From positions 100,636-164,635 of the forward strand of contig WTXG01000070.1 in the NCBI GenBank assembly GCA_022496185.1: a DNA stretch of 64,000 nt, given 5' to 3'. The notes beneath the pieces were generated by a model that was not told the origin of the DNA, did not search any database, and worked only from the letters and a program-made list of their open reading frames with translations. Of this stretch, positions 32,379 to 44,342 are shown one piece after another. The stretch is from Multifurca ochricompacta (Eukaryota > Basidiomycota > Agaricomycetes > Russulales > Russulaceae). How positions within the stretch are numbered: position 1 is the first letter of the stretch; each line of letters opens with the position of its first letter. The translations under genes and the position numbers were made by a program.

Positions 32379-35300
32379 TCATACAAGTAAATGGTTATCA
32401 GTTTGCAACAGAGCATTAATGTAACAGTCTAGCAGCAATTTCACCATCTCCAAATGTCCATTTCTTGCCGCTGCCTGCAGAGAATATCCAAAATGGCTGC
32501 CCTCCGCATTGATATCAGCACTATGGTCTAGCAGCAATTTCACCATCTCCAAATGTCCATTGTATGCCGCCGCCTGCAGAGCATATCCATAATGGCCGCC
32601 CTCTGCATTGACATCAGCGCCATGGTCTAGCAGCAATTTCATCATCTCCAAATGTCCTCTGACTGCCACCACCTGCAGAGCATATCCAAAATTGCTGCTC
32701 TCTGCATTGACATCAGCACCATGGTCTAGCAGCAATTTCACCATCTCCAAATGTCCTCCGACTGCCGCCGTGTGCAGAGCATATCCATAATTGCCACCCT
32801 CCGCATTGACATCAGCACCATGGTCTAGCAGCAATTTCACCATCTCCAAATGTCCTCCGACTTCTGCCGCCTGCAGAGCATATCCAAAATAGCCACTCTT
32901 TGCATTGATATCAGCGCCATGGTCTAGCAGCAATTGCACCGTCTCCAAATGTCCATTTATTGCCGCTGCCTGCAGAGCATATCCAAAATAGCCACTCTTT
33001 GCATTGACATCAGCGCCATGGTCTAGCAGCAATTTCGCGATCTCCAAATGTCCATTTCTTGCCGCTGCTTGCAGAGCATATCCAAAATCACCGCTCTTCG
33101 CATTGATATCAGCGCCATGGTCTAGCAGCAATTGCACCGTCTCTAAATGCCCATTTATTGCTGCTGCCTGCAGAGCATATCCAAAATAGCCACTCTTTGC
33201 ATTGACATCAGTGCCATGGTCTAGCAGCAATTTCGCGATCTCCAAATGTCCATTTCTTGCCGCTGCCTGCAGAGCATATCCAAAATTGCCTTCCTCCGCA
33301 TTGACATCAGCACCATGGCCTAGCAGCAATTTCGCGATCTCCAAATGTCCATTTCTTGCCGCTGCTTGCAGAGCATATCCATAATGGCCGCCCTCTGCAT
33401 TGATATCAGCGCCATGGTCTAGCAGCAATTGCGCCATCTCCAAATGCCCATTTATTGCTGCTGCCTGCAGAGCATACCCACAATAGCCGCCCTCCGCATT
33501 GACATCAGCATCATGGTCTAGCAGCAATTTTGCGATCTCTGAATGTCCACTGACTGCCGCTGCTTGCAGAGCATATCCAAAATCACCGCTCTTCGCATTG
33601 ATATCAGCGCCATGGTCTAGCAGCAATTTCACCGTCTCTAAATGCCCATTTATTGCTGCTGCCTGCAGAGCATATCCATAATGGCCACCCTCCACATTGA
33701 CATCAGCGCCATGGTCTAGCAGCAATTTCACCATCTCCAAATCTCCATTGTCTGCCGCTGCGCACAGAGAATATCCATAACAGCTGCTCTTCGCATTGAC
33801 ATCAGCACCATGGCCTAGCAGCGATTTCACCATCTCCAAATGTCCATTGTATGCCGCTGCCTGGAGAGCATATCCATAATGGCCGCCCTCCGCGTTGGCA
33901 TCAGCGCCATGGTCAAGCAGCCATTTCACCATCTCCATTTGGCCAATTACGCATGCCGCTTGCAACGGTGTATCATAATAGCCGCCTCGAGAATTCACAC
34001 TCCCAGGTTGCTTAATCCCCAGATATTCCACCAGCCCAGGGAAGCCGCAGCGAGCCGCGTAGTATATCGGGTGTACCGAAATGTCTTCTGTCCCCCTCTC
34101 CCAGGGACTGTCCGGGTCATGTATTCCAATCCAAGCTATGAAATGGGTCTTGTCTGGGTCAAACAGGGATTCCATTCCATCTCGTACATCCAAGGAGACA
34201 TCTTCGACTTGTGCGTGATCGACCCAGTGCTCTGCCGCGTATCGAGACAACGGGAAGTTCAAGATAGTATCAGTGTCCATGGTCTTGTCAAATCCGAGAA
34301 GCGTGCTCAGGCATGTCTGCGCAAGCACTCTATGCGACTCTTTGGGGAGAACGTGGTAGCGCTTTTCCGTCGATCCCGCCAGCCGGTCTGAGGTCAGGAA
34401 TTCTCGCACAGAGAAGTGCGCAAACTGTACAACACGACACTCTTCTCCTTCGTCATCGACGTGATTGACAATGACAACCAAGCTGGAGCATATGGACAGT
34501 ACAGTTCCGTCAGAGTCCGGGTTTTCGCCAAGTTACGTCATGCCTTGGCATATTGCCAGCCTCGAAATTGAATTCAAGCATCGTCGCAACCTTCCTCGAC
34601 TCGGAGTGGACGAGCAGAGAAAGCAAGGCATTGGAACAGGCGATGAGCAAACTTCCAGTCATTATCTTCGATCCTCCGTAGCGTGGCCTCATATGTTTCA
34701 TCCAGTGTTTTTGGGAGTGATTCGAGCGTCAAATGGAAGTTCCTTTGTTGACAGCGGCGCAGTGTCTCCAGTTGGCAGAATACCCATCTGAACCTACACC
34801 ACGACATGAATAATGATCGCGAAATAAATATTCGTTTTGGTTAGAAGCTTACATTCCATTTGCCTTTTCCGAGAGCGTATTGATCACGAGTTTCTTTCTC
34901 TCCGCCTCCCACATACTCATCATGGGGTCCGTGTTGACGGTTGAGTCGATATATTCGGAGATATCCCGCGCTTGCCCGCTTTCTGCATGAAGGGACACAA
35001 AATGTTGCGCCAGCTCTGTAAAAGCTTTCTGAATATCTGGTTCGGGGCGGCTAGTAACGCAGATCCTTAAATTTCGGAGGCGGAGGTCGACGAGGTTTTT
35101 TGATAAGTCTCAATACTTCATCGCGTTTAGACGGCATTCCAGAGAGGGGACATTCATCAAGGGCATCAATAATGATGTACACCGGGTCCTGAACAGGTGT
35201 TACGAGCATGGCCTTCAGAGTTTCTGCAAGAACCTTCTCGTCGGGCTGCTTCTCGCCATTATCATGTTTCGAGTACAACTCAGAGACGATTCTACGATAG

Positions 35301-36990
35301 GCATCTGACTGGGAACGGAACTGTGTCAAGAGAGAGGACAGTAGACCACGGATATTTTTGCTTTTCCTTGTCTCGAAAGTCGCAATAAAAGGATGCCAAG
35401 TGGTAGGCAGATCCAGGAGAACGCAGATCCTGGATATGCTCAACGATGGTGGAACTGACCATTCAGATGAGTGCTGGCGATACCCTATAAAGCTAGGTAA
35501 ACGTACCAAAGGATGCTCTTGCCAGATCCCGCTTTCAAGAAAAGACTGTCAGCAACAAGAAGCACCCAGATAACGCAGTCAACCTACCATTCCCATTTAA
35601 CCACAGAAGCGAACCCTCCGATTTCCATTTCTTGAATGTTTCGCCTTCGATGAACCACTTGGCGGTTCCCTCATGGTAAAGTTTGCGCGCAACGTTGTGA
35701 TTTGTGGACGGGTCAGGAGCTGAGAGCCATGTCCGAATGTCCTTGTTCATCTGATCATCTGCAATGAATGTCTTAGCTGCCTTGTCTATAATGTCACTAC
35801 CAAGAGGATGACGAACACATCATCTTGTTCACATTACCAAATGTGTGCGCCGCTACGGCGAGAGACTCTTCCCGGGTCAATTTGTCTAACCTCTGAAGGG
35901 CGTCCTGGACCTCATTATCCCCTATCAGCGTCCTTCCGTACGCCCCTGCCAAACGTTTACTCGCGGGAGCATAAAAACGGTAGTTCACTCACTGAGCCGA
36001 CCTTTCTTAATCTTTTTCGTCGCCAGAGCGAGGATGGTGAGCAGTTCCGCCATCGTCTTGACCAAAATCTCGAGCATGGACTCGGTAATGGAAGTCTCAG
36101 GGGAAGTGTATATCTTGAGGCGGAAGAGAAAACCTTGCATGGATTCGAAGAGATCGTGTATAGAATCAAAATCTTTACTGAGTTTCTTTGACGCCTTGGT
36201 ACGAAGGTGAGATAACTAGTTGGAAGCAAGGGAGGGGGATACGAACAGAGAGAAGGGAGCTAATGGCAGGAAATATGACACGTGCGGGTGGAAACACCTG
36301 AAAAACAAAATTGTAAGCCGGTCATAATGAATGGGCCACACTAATCAGGACTTACCGAACCAATACAGTGGACTAGTGGTGTGTAGTTCGTGAGGGCGAG
36401 GATTATAGTCACAGTTGGTTTAAGTCCCCTAAGGAGCTGCATCTTGCGATCGCCGTTCCGGAAATTGTTAAACCAAGATTTTCCTCCTTGAAGTACGTCG
36501 ATCACGGCGTCTGCGGTGTTGCATCCTTTCAGCTTCTTGAGAAGCTGGTGTTCGGACAGATTTGTGCCTGTTTTTGTAAGATACTGATCCAGGGCAGTCT
36601 TTAGGATGAGCTCCAAATGAGAAGAGGAGGCAATTGTGAGAGTTTGTGAGGGGAAGCTGAAGACATGAAGATAGACTGGGTTATGGGCAATAGAGAGAAG
36701 AGTAAGAGGATCCCTGGGAAAGGCGGTGGATGGCCATCGATGGTTTTTGTATAGATAACCGCCTGAAAACGATGATAGCCGCTGGGACGTAGAGGCAACA
36801 CAGATACTTCATTTAAGGTATGTCTCAAGTGATGGTTAAACTGAATGTTGCAGACGAGGCACCAGAACGGGTCATGGAATGTCAGATGATCAAGGCACGA
36901 CAGCGCAGTCTGAGATGAAATCACCTAGAAAGGTAGTCGTAATAGATAAAGATAAGATAAGAGAACACTCACTTCTGAAGTGAATTGTAC
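32379..36990 (-). pseudogene. NLR/STAND receptor: Goodbye-type domain, NACHT, ankyrin repeats; frame-broken
   Basis: Read right to left. Around 36990-36617 lies an N-terminal region of unknown type. Next is a helical domain resembling the fungal STAND 'Goodbye' domain in several exons (ALDQYLTKTG ... FPPARVIFPAISSLLS ... FDSIHDLFESMQGFLFRL ... GDNEVQDALQRLDKLTREE). Then NKDIRTWLSAPDPSTNHNVA and the NACHT domain: P-loop GNAGSGKSIL (~35520), Walker B YIIIDALDECP (~35160) and a TSRPEP motif. A winged-helix-like part leads into VVQFAHFSVREFLTS. The last 700-codon frame (32379-34481) holds about 17 ankyrin repeats. One-base shifts are needed near 36713, 35365, 35095, 34590 and 34525. Such receptors act in fungal non-self recognition. 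This copy looks broken unless the shifts are sequence errors. Confidence 0.82.
32400..34030 (-). repeat. Tandem 99-bp ankyrin repeats
   Basis: Sixteen consecutive 33-residue units of the form xxxxGYALQAAAxxGHLExxxLLLDHGADxNA, preceded by one diverged unit. Framework residues are nearly constant. Changes concentrate at the first four positions (GGHY, SGYF, SGDF, SSNF, EGNF), after AAA (YN, IN, RN, VS, VG), and at MVK/TVK/IAK/TVQ/MAQ. The frame stays open throughout, unlike the upstream domains. Confidence 0.93.
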
Positions 36991-37336
36991 ACGGAAAGGA
37001 TGCTTAAGTACTGTAAATGAGTGTAGTATATAACCGAGACAGTAAGGATTATGTCTAATCAACTAAGTATTCACGGGAAGGTAAAACACAGTCCTGCTGC
37101 TGCTGCACAGCACATAACCCAACTATCAGCACTGCACTGCACGACAGGAGTCACGAGGTAAATTTAATCTAGTTAGTCCTGCATTATGACATGTTCGCGT
37201 GTAGAAAACTTGTGTAGAACTTATCGATAGCAATCATTTGGCCGCCTTGCTCACCATGAGCAAGCATATCTAGAGTTGACTGAATGTCTATTCAACTACC
37301 GTACCAGGACCAGGACAAGTAGGTGACGCGTTCCGC
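36991..37336. other. Intergenic region between NLR and reductase genes
   Basis: About 350 bases without a recognisable gene. It contains CTGCTGCTGC and other short repeats. It should hold the 5' end of the NLR gene, whose first exon I could not fix. Confidence 0.5.
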
Positions 37337-38869
37337 TCATTCCTCTAGCACAACCGTGCGACGACAAGCAAAGCCGCCCAAACTTCCGTGCATGACAGCA
37401 AACACGACCAAAAACACGACGACAAGCACGATCCCAAACCTGCTTCCCATCACGCCCACACCCACACCTACACCAACACCTCGACGAACTCCGACCGGTA
37501 CATCCGAGCCTAGCTTCCAGTCCCGACTAGCAGACAATGGGGAACCTTTAGCGCCAGCTTCATCAATAGCAATTATTTCTTCAGGTGTAAGTTCCGCTAG
37601 TTGAGGGACAGACAGGTATTCATCTAATCGGGTCCGTTTCCCAGTGGTGGTGACCACGACGATTCCCTTCGCATGCGCCCACTTGAAGATCACCTGACCC
37701 GGTGTACCTCCGATCCTAGCTGCGATCCTAGCGAGTACGGGGTCGACAGGTCCACCAGGAAATGTTGTAATAGGACTTCGAACAAAAAAAAAAAAAAAAA
37801 AAGCCGCGTTTGTCGTTACTTGGAAGAACTAGGGAAAGGGAAAGGGGAGGGGGGTGGGGGGGAATCGGAACTCACGCGAGACTGCCGTAAGCTTCGGTCA
37901 CGATACCGTGCTTCGCTGAAAACTCCAGCACGTCCTTCCACGAAGCGTAGTTGTACGGATGAAGCCGGATCTGGTCATATAATGGAACATTCAGCCTTGG
38001 GATTTAAACGCCCCCCCCCCTCTCTCTCTCTCCCTCACCTGGTTCACAGCCGGGACCCTCTTTCCCGTCTTGACGATGCGCTGTAATAGATCCAGGGTAA
38101 AATTGCTAACCCCAATACTCCTACCAGAGGTGAGGAGGGCTAGATCCTCCCAGGAAAAGAAAAGAAAGACGTACTTGGCAAGCCAGCATCCTTCACTTTA
38201 TTCATCTCTTCCCAAAGTCCCTCAAGATCATTCATTTTCAACACTCCATAATCCATGAACAAGATACAAATCGAGATGTTTTAATCCCAACTAGTAGAAA
38301 ATGGAGGAGGCGGGTTGATGGATTGGGGGTTGGTCAGCTTAAAGGTGTGTGTGTGTGTGTGTCGTACCTTTTGCAAACTAGAATGTACTTCCTCTAACAC
38401 CACACCACCATCATACTTGGTCGTGATCCAAACATCCTCTCGCCCAAGTCCGCTCTCCCGTATCGCCTTGCCGACGAACTGCTCGTTCGCATAGACTGTT
38501 TTGTTCCAAAAGAAAATATATCATTCAGCTCTGAACGCGAAACGCAAAAAAAAATAAAATGAAAAAAAAAAAAAAAGATGCAAAAAAAAAAAACGCACTG
38601 GCGGCTGTGTCGAGGTGCGAAAATCCCGCTTCTAGCGCTTGTTCCACGACTTCCGGTCACGTCCTGTGTATATATGTCCATGTTACAGTCATCGATCAGG
38701 TCATTTTTTTTGTCAGAGCACATACCTCGAACTTGAATTTAGAACCCGTGCCAAACGCAAGCACTGGGATCTGTATATCATTTATCATTATTTTTATTAC
38801 TATTACTATGAAAGAAGTGTTCGTATTTACCTGATTTCCATCGTTGAGTGTAATTCTAGGGACTGACAT
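37337..38869 (-). CDS. Aldo/keto reductase with a C-terminal membrane segment
   Basis: Starts MSVPRITLNDGNQ at 38869, followed by short introns. Segments in order: IPVLAFGTGSK, FSHLDTAA (Asp of the catalytic region), YANEQFVGKAIRESGL (catalytic Tyr), DVWITTKYDG (Lys), LDLYLVH (His), GVSNFTLDLLQRI, LHPYNYASWKDVL, GIVTEAYGSLA, GGTPGQVIFKWAHAKGIVVV and LAELTPEEIIAID. These are the family's barrel and NADPH-binding elements. It reduces carbonyl substrates using NADPH; the substrate is unknown. After the usual end come a Gly-Val repeat and a hydrophobic stretch (FGIVLVVVFLVVFAVMHG), a likely membrane anchor. Possible one-base faults lie near 38653, after LYLVH (~38260) and at the splice site near 38175, so the model needs checking. 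Confidence 0.78.
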
Positions 38870-39243
38870 GGATGTTCAACTCGAAGGAAAGACTTGGCCC
38901 TCATGAATCAGATCACAAATAATGGCGTCAATTCCCAATAAATGGTGTGTGTGTGTGTGAGAAATTCCACATAATCAACAAAAAAAACATCGCAATGCAC
39001 AAAAGCAATACGCAACACACAACATTGATAACTACAATAAGAACGAAATAGACCTATTGCCGCCAAAGCGAATAACAACGCATAAACATGCACACACGTA
39101 TATACGAGCTAAATCTCGGTCGGTCATAGTGAGTGAGTGAGATCAGTGACCCGCGAGGCGCAAATGGTGTCGCCCAGGGGTTTGCAAGTCCATTTTTACC
39201 TGGACTACCGTTTTGCCCAAAAAACTGCTCTTTCTGCGATTCA
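38870..39243. other. Intergenic region
   Basis: Holds the reductase promoter and the 3' end of the G-alpha gene. A short TG repeat lies near 38945. Nothing else seen. Confidence 0.5.
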
Positions 39244-41395
39244 TTACATGAGCTTGAGCGTTTTCAGGTTAATCCGTAATATTGCTTCGCGGACTAGAAC
39301 CCTAGTGAGACCTTGACACCAACTAATTATGGAATTATAGAACACTCACCACTCGTGATGATCTGAGCAGTCTTCGCCTTATCTATCACCGCCGTGAAGT
39401 GAACTGCATATAGTTACGATAATCCTCAGTCAGCACCATCCTCCGGTTCTCTTGTTCCATCATACTCACTGAACAACTCTCTGTCGCGATTGCTCGAGTT
39501 TTGATTGTGCAACAACCCAAACTTATTGCGCAGGTCTAAAACGTTACATCAGCGATGCGATTAGTCATCCATCCTTCTCGAGTTGACTGAAACTGCAAAA
39601 CGCACACTTTGACACCGGCTCGTATTCATTCGGCCGGTCACCGTATGTAAGCAAATGATTCTCAACTGAACACCAGCTTCTATTCTTTTCCCGCAGAAGT
39701 CGCACTTGTTTAGAAATAACACGATTGGAACTTTTTCAAGCAGCTTATTTGAGACGACCGCGCGCCACAGGAGAAGCGAATCCTCCAAACGATTAACACG
39801 TGAGTCCTGTGACACCAAACAATTGGGAATCAGAGCAGCAGCAGACAAATATAACCTAGACGGACGCGCACGTACCTCCGTGAGCACTTGATCAAACGCT
39901 GATATAGGCGCCAAGAAAATGATGGCATTCACTATCAAGTGGGGCTCAGAAAAGAAGAGTGTGGAAAAAAGAAGATATGGGCGCACCGTCTTGGAAAAAC
40001 GGCGCCCATGCATGGCGCTGACTGCGAGAACCGCCAACATCATAAATCACCCAATTGCTGTTTCCTCTTATGCTTCCCATATTGATCGTGAATGAATGTT
40101 CCACCACCCCAACAGTTTTCAGTCGTGCTTTGAGAACGTCCTCTAAAACCATCACGATCAGAATGTGCCCCAAGGGATATGGACGGTACAGGGTGAACGC
40201 ACCATCGGTGGGCGCGTACATCTTCGCCGTGATGCGCTCAATTCATCGAGATAGCTGGATAGATATTCAAATTAATTAGCCTGGCCGGGCGCTCGAATAT
40301 AATTAGGCGCAGACGCACAATCCACTGCTCTCTTGCAGCCTCACCCGCTTCTCTACCAAGCGTCGGCGCACCCATTCGTCTTTCCAGAGACGGTTCATTG
40401 AGTTCCGACAGCTTTCCAAGGTATGAACAGGATCTGAGGGATCTTCCCACCATGGCACTGAAACCGAGGCCGATTTCCGTTTCGAACGGCTTCGGCCTAA
40501 TGTGAGAGCACGCTTCCAGTTGCTCGTCGTGCGCACAGCATATTCGCCACGCGGTACAGACCATCCAGGTGCACTCCCGTCCCCAAGACGGGTCGCCTCG
40601 TCTTCGTCGTCGTCTTCACGTAAATTACGAATGAGACGAGCCTCCAATTCGAGTACGGGCGCTAGCGCTGTGCTGTATTCGGCATACTTCTCAGCGGCGA
40701 TACGGCGGGTTTCTGGGTCCGTTGAAACTGAGGAGACTGCGGTCTGACCGTCGCTGAGAAGGGACGCAGTGTCTGAGAGCTCGGATATCTCCTCTTCCCG
40801 CTCGGCAGAGATAGTGTCAAGGACTCTGTGAGGTGATGAGTGTGAGGAGGACAAGTAATATGGGGTGGAAAGCACCTTCGAACGGAGCGGACAAGGTTGA
40901 GGTAGATAACAATTCGCCATGCCATTCGCTCCGCTTGGAAGGCTGCTGGTGTATGTAGGAGCTGGAACTCTGCGGTACAGGTGAGCGTGGGAATATATGC
41001 AGACGGGTCAATGGATGATGAGGAGACTTGTATGCGTAAGCCGAGAGTGGTAGTCACGCGGTCATCAAGCAGATGCATACTCCTTTTTTCAAACCAAACG
41101 ACCATCAAAGGCAAAGAAGAATGATGAGAAACCCACGTTTGAGAGTTGTGCTTTTCCCGCTCTCGCTTTGACCCAAGAGGAGGATCTTAACGTCGGGCTT
41201 GTTCTTCTTGAGTTCTGCTCGCTCCACCCGTAGTTGCTCATCGATAGCGTCACTAATATGTTTAGCTTGTTGCTCTGCGAGTATCCTCATCTCACGCTGA
41301 GCTGGTGTCTCATCTGAGGGGGGACGGAGGACGGCATCTAATGGGTCGGTTAAAGAATGACGATGATTCTGAGGGATAGATTTGGCTGCGACCAT
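39244..41395 (-). CDS. G-protein alpha subunit, atypical (Ser in place of the catalytic Gln)
   Basis: Seven or more exons. P-loop LLLGQSESGKSTTLK near 41150. Helical domain FQLLHTPAAFQAERMAWR, then an insert of roughly 120 residues rich in Ser, Asp/Glu and Arg (40310-40760). Switch I is ARLKTVGVVEHSF. Switch II is YDVGGSRSQRHAW, where most G-alphas have DVGGQ. Next come FLAPISAFDQ, the guanine-binding FLNKCD and, at the end, FTAVIDKAKTAQIITSV with tail ...ILRINLKTLKLM and stop at 39244. It would act at the membrane with receptors and beta-gamma. No Cys near the C-terminus and no N-terminal MG myristoylation start (MVAAKS). One-base deletions near 40245 and 39640 break the frame. Confidence 0.85.
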
Positions 41396-42302
41396 GTTGA
41401 TGATGAGGGGATGAGGAGAAACAGAGTGATGAAATGATGTAGGCGTAGCAGGTATATAACGGGGAATCTGGAGGTTGACAGAACGTGGAGTGTGATGGAA
41501 GATGGCCGTCGCAAGTGCAGCGGCTCGAGTGAGGTGGTATCAAGTTGGGAAAGTGAAGTACCTGAGAGTTCTAACGGACAGGCTGGCAACCGTGATAGAA
41601 CGGGGATGGAATGGACCGAAAGGGGGAGGGGAAAGGATGGAAAGGCAGAAATGATGCAAGCAAGAGTAAGAGTAAGAATAAGAGTAAGATTGGAAGGACC
41701 AAGTAGAGAGGACGAGAAGGAGGAGGGTGAGGGAGGGTGAGAGAGAGGGGGGGGGGACGAGGAAGAGACAAGACAAATGACAAGTAGTTAATTATTATTT
41801 GATAACGTACAAAAGGGAAGAGAAGGAAGGTGAAAGTGTTGATGAACGTGATGAGGACCCAGTTATCCCAAAAAGTACTACCAATTACTTCTTTTTCCCT
41901 GCCTTGCCTTCCACAGGTACAGTCCGCGGGTCCCTGTCTAGATCTCCTGGTCTTGCTCGTTACTGTTCCCTTTCTTACTTGGCTTGGCAACAACTGTCAT
42001 CATTGTGGCAGTGGGTAAGTGTATGAAGAATATTTGGCAACGTAAACCTGTCCAAGAACCCTGTAACATCATCATCATCAGATCAGCATCAGGAGGAGTT
42101 CATATGTACTATGTACTGTACGACGGTAAACACAGATACAAACAAGTCCGTGGACTCCACGTGATTTTGATCTTCTCACGCATGCGCGTCGCGTCCTCAG
42201 TACGCTCAAGCCTGAGAGGTCGACTGTTCCTGGTCGACTGCTGCTACTGTTGCTCTGTTTCTGTTCTGTTCTTCTCTTTACAAAAAATCGATACCTTTAA
42301 TC
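41396..42302. other. Shared upstream region of the G-alpha and proteasome genes
   Basis: The two genes diverge from here, so both promoters lie in these 907 bases. Long purine-rich stretches (GAGAGG, AGAGTAAGAGTAAG repeats) span 41600-41760. No other coding sequence was found. Confidence 0.6.
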
Positions 42303-43500
42303 ATGTTTTTAACTCGTTCAGAGTATGGTAAGCTTTAATTTGTTCTTTCAATATGTATATCCTAATATCATTAACGTTCTTTCTCCATTCAAGACCGCGG
42401 CGTCAACACATTCTCACCTGAAGGACGATTATTCCAAGGTCAGAACACAATGTTTTTTTTTTTTAAATTAGAAACATCCAATCTGATCAGAGAGCTACAG
42501 TCGAATATGCTATCGAGGCCATCAAAGTATGTCCTCACCATATGTGGGGTGTGAATGACGCATTTAAAACAGGGTCGTGTTCCTCCCTCCCCCACCATCC
42601 CTTACCTCTATCTCCACCTCTCCAGCTTGGTTCCACAACCGTAGGAATCCGCACGCAACACGGCGTCGTCCTCGGCGTCGAGAAACGCGTTCAATCACCT
42701 CTACTCGAAGCTTCTTCGATAGAGAAGATAATGGAGATCGATACACATCTAGGCTGTGCCATGTCCGGTCTCACTGCCGACGCGCGGACCATGGTCGATC
42801 ACGCTCGCGTCACCGCCCAAAACCATGTGTTCACCTATGACGAGCGAATCAAGATTGAGAGCGTCACTCAAGCAGTTTGCGACCTCGCCCTCCGTTTTGG
42901 CGAGAGTGTTCATGATGAAGACGCTATGATGAGCCGACCGTTTGGTGTTGCCCTGCTGATTGCTGGAATTGATGAACTCGGTCCACAACTGTGCGTAAAA
43001 TTTATCCATGATTTACATATTTCGTTCCTTTCCTTTTCTTTTTTTTTCTAATTTTATGGACGAACTTGTAGATACCATACCGATCCTTCAGGGACGTTCG
43101 TCAGATACGATGCCAAGGCGATCGGCTCTGGCTCTGAGGCAGCGCAAAGCGAGCTTCAAGACAAGTGGCACTCGGTGCGTTGCTCCCCTCCCCCCCCCCC
43201 CCCCACCTCTCCCCGTCTTTGTCCCGAATTGGAACTTATGGTTCCTTCCCCCCCTTTGTTAGCAAATGACCCTCAGAGAAGCTCAAGTGCTTGTGTTGAG
43301 AGTTCTCAAACAAGTCATGGAAGAAAAGCTCGACCAACATAACGTTCAGCTCGCTGAGGTACGAAATATCACGTGACCAATCCATCCTCCAAACTTCTTT
43401 TCTAATATCCTAATCCTATTAACCGCGCCAGGTGACCACCGACCAAGGCTTCCATATTCTGGACGAGATTGCGCTGAAGGAAGTTATAGATACGATGTAA
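42303..43500 (+). CDS. PUP2: 20S proteasome subunit alpha-5
   Basis: Seven exons: 42303-42327, 42394-42438, 42501-42526, 42626-42990, 43072-43174, 43263-43358 and 43432-43500. They join in phase to 242 residues, the usual size. Start [20 protein letters not shown] is the alpha-subunit signature, followed by [19 protein letters not shown]. The alpha-5 traits follow: [39 protein letters not shown] and [17 protein letters not shown]. Alpha-5 is a structural subunit of the outer ring of the proteasome, in nucleus and cytosol. All introns are GT-AG and short. No damage seen, which makes it a useful control for sequence quality. Confidence 0.95.
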
Positions 43501-44342
43501 GTTTGTAGCACCAAATTTAAATCCGCTGGCGAGCCGGTACGCGCTACTGCCAAGGTTGTATCACCATTATATTTTTTTTTTTTTTTTGGAAATTTGCTTG
43601 AAAAGAAAACAAGATCGAAAGAAAAAATAAAAATTCCTAGGATGACTCAACCCTCGCCCCCTCTGCGACTTGTACCTCCACACATAAGACAGGTCTTTGT
43701 GTGGCTATTTGGGAAGGAGGGGAGGGTAGTCATGAGCGTTTCCCCCCCCCCTAGGTTTAAATGAGCCTGTTTGTGTATGTAGAACGACGACTACGAAAAA
43801 AAAAAGTAGAAACGAAAAAGGGTGTGAAAAATGACACAAGAGGGGGGGGCGACGGGTTTAATTGGTTGGTAGTTTCCCTTCTCCCCCCTCCTCTCCACCA
43901 CCTCCCACTCTACACCTGAGCGTCCGCAGCAAGGTAATGTGATATTACACAGAAGTATCGAACCCTTAAGCGATGACTTTGTAAAAAATCATATGATGAT
44001 GGTGATTATGATGATGATGGGGATGAGTGGTAATGATGACGGACGATGGAGCGGCTGTAAAAAGGGTATCGAAAAAATGATGCTTGGAACCCCCCTCCCT
44101 CCCCTCTTCTTCTATCTTTATCTGCTTCTTCTTCTTCCTCATAAACATATAAGCGAAATCACAAGACAACAACAAAGAAAAAAAAAAAGAACGAAGTGTG
44201 TCAATGACATTCAAAAAAATACAAAGCAGTAGAAAAAAAAACAGAAACAGAAAATGGGCCCACAGGGCCTGAAAAAAAAAAAAACCCCCCACCTCCTTTT
44301 CTTCCCTTTTCCATTTTAACCCCTCCCCCCCTTCCCCCCCAT
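43501..44342. other. Intergenic, rich in homopolymers and simple repeats
   Basis: Contains runs of T (43570), C (43741), A (43796) and G (43843), ATG/GAT repeats near 43995, and poly-A/poly-C runs near 44280-44340. No gene supported. Confidence 0.6.

Noticed and set aside
32400..34030. Regular 99-bp spacing that might suggest a CRISPR-like or satellite array
   Set aside because: The units are coding ankyrin repeats in one open frame without spacers; the organism is eukaryotic.
39600..39760. Possible several frameshifts around the FLNKCD motif of the G-alpha gene
   Set aside because: The stretch FCGKRIEAGVQLR keeps the family's length and frame, so it may be substitution or a compensated pair; only the later shift near 39640 is needed.
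41571..41993. 140-codon minus-strand frame rich in Leu, Ser and Pro upstream of the G-alpha gene
   Set aside because: Built from purine/pyrimidine simple repeats in a promoter region; no domain and no plausible exon structure.
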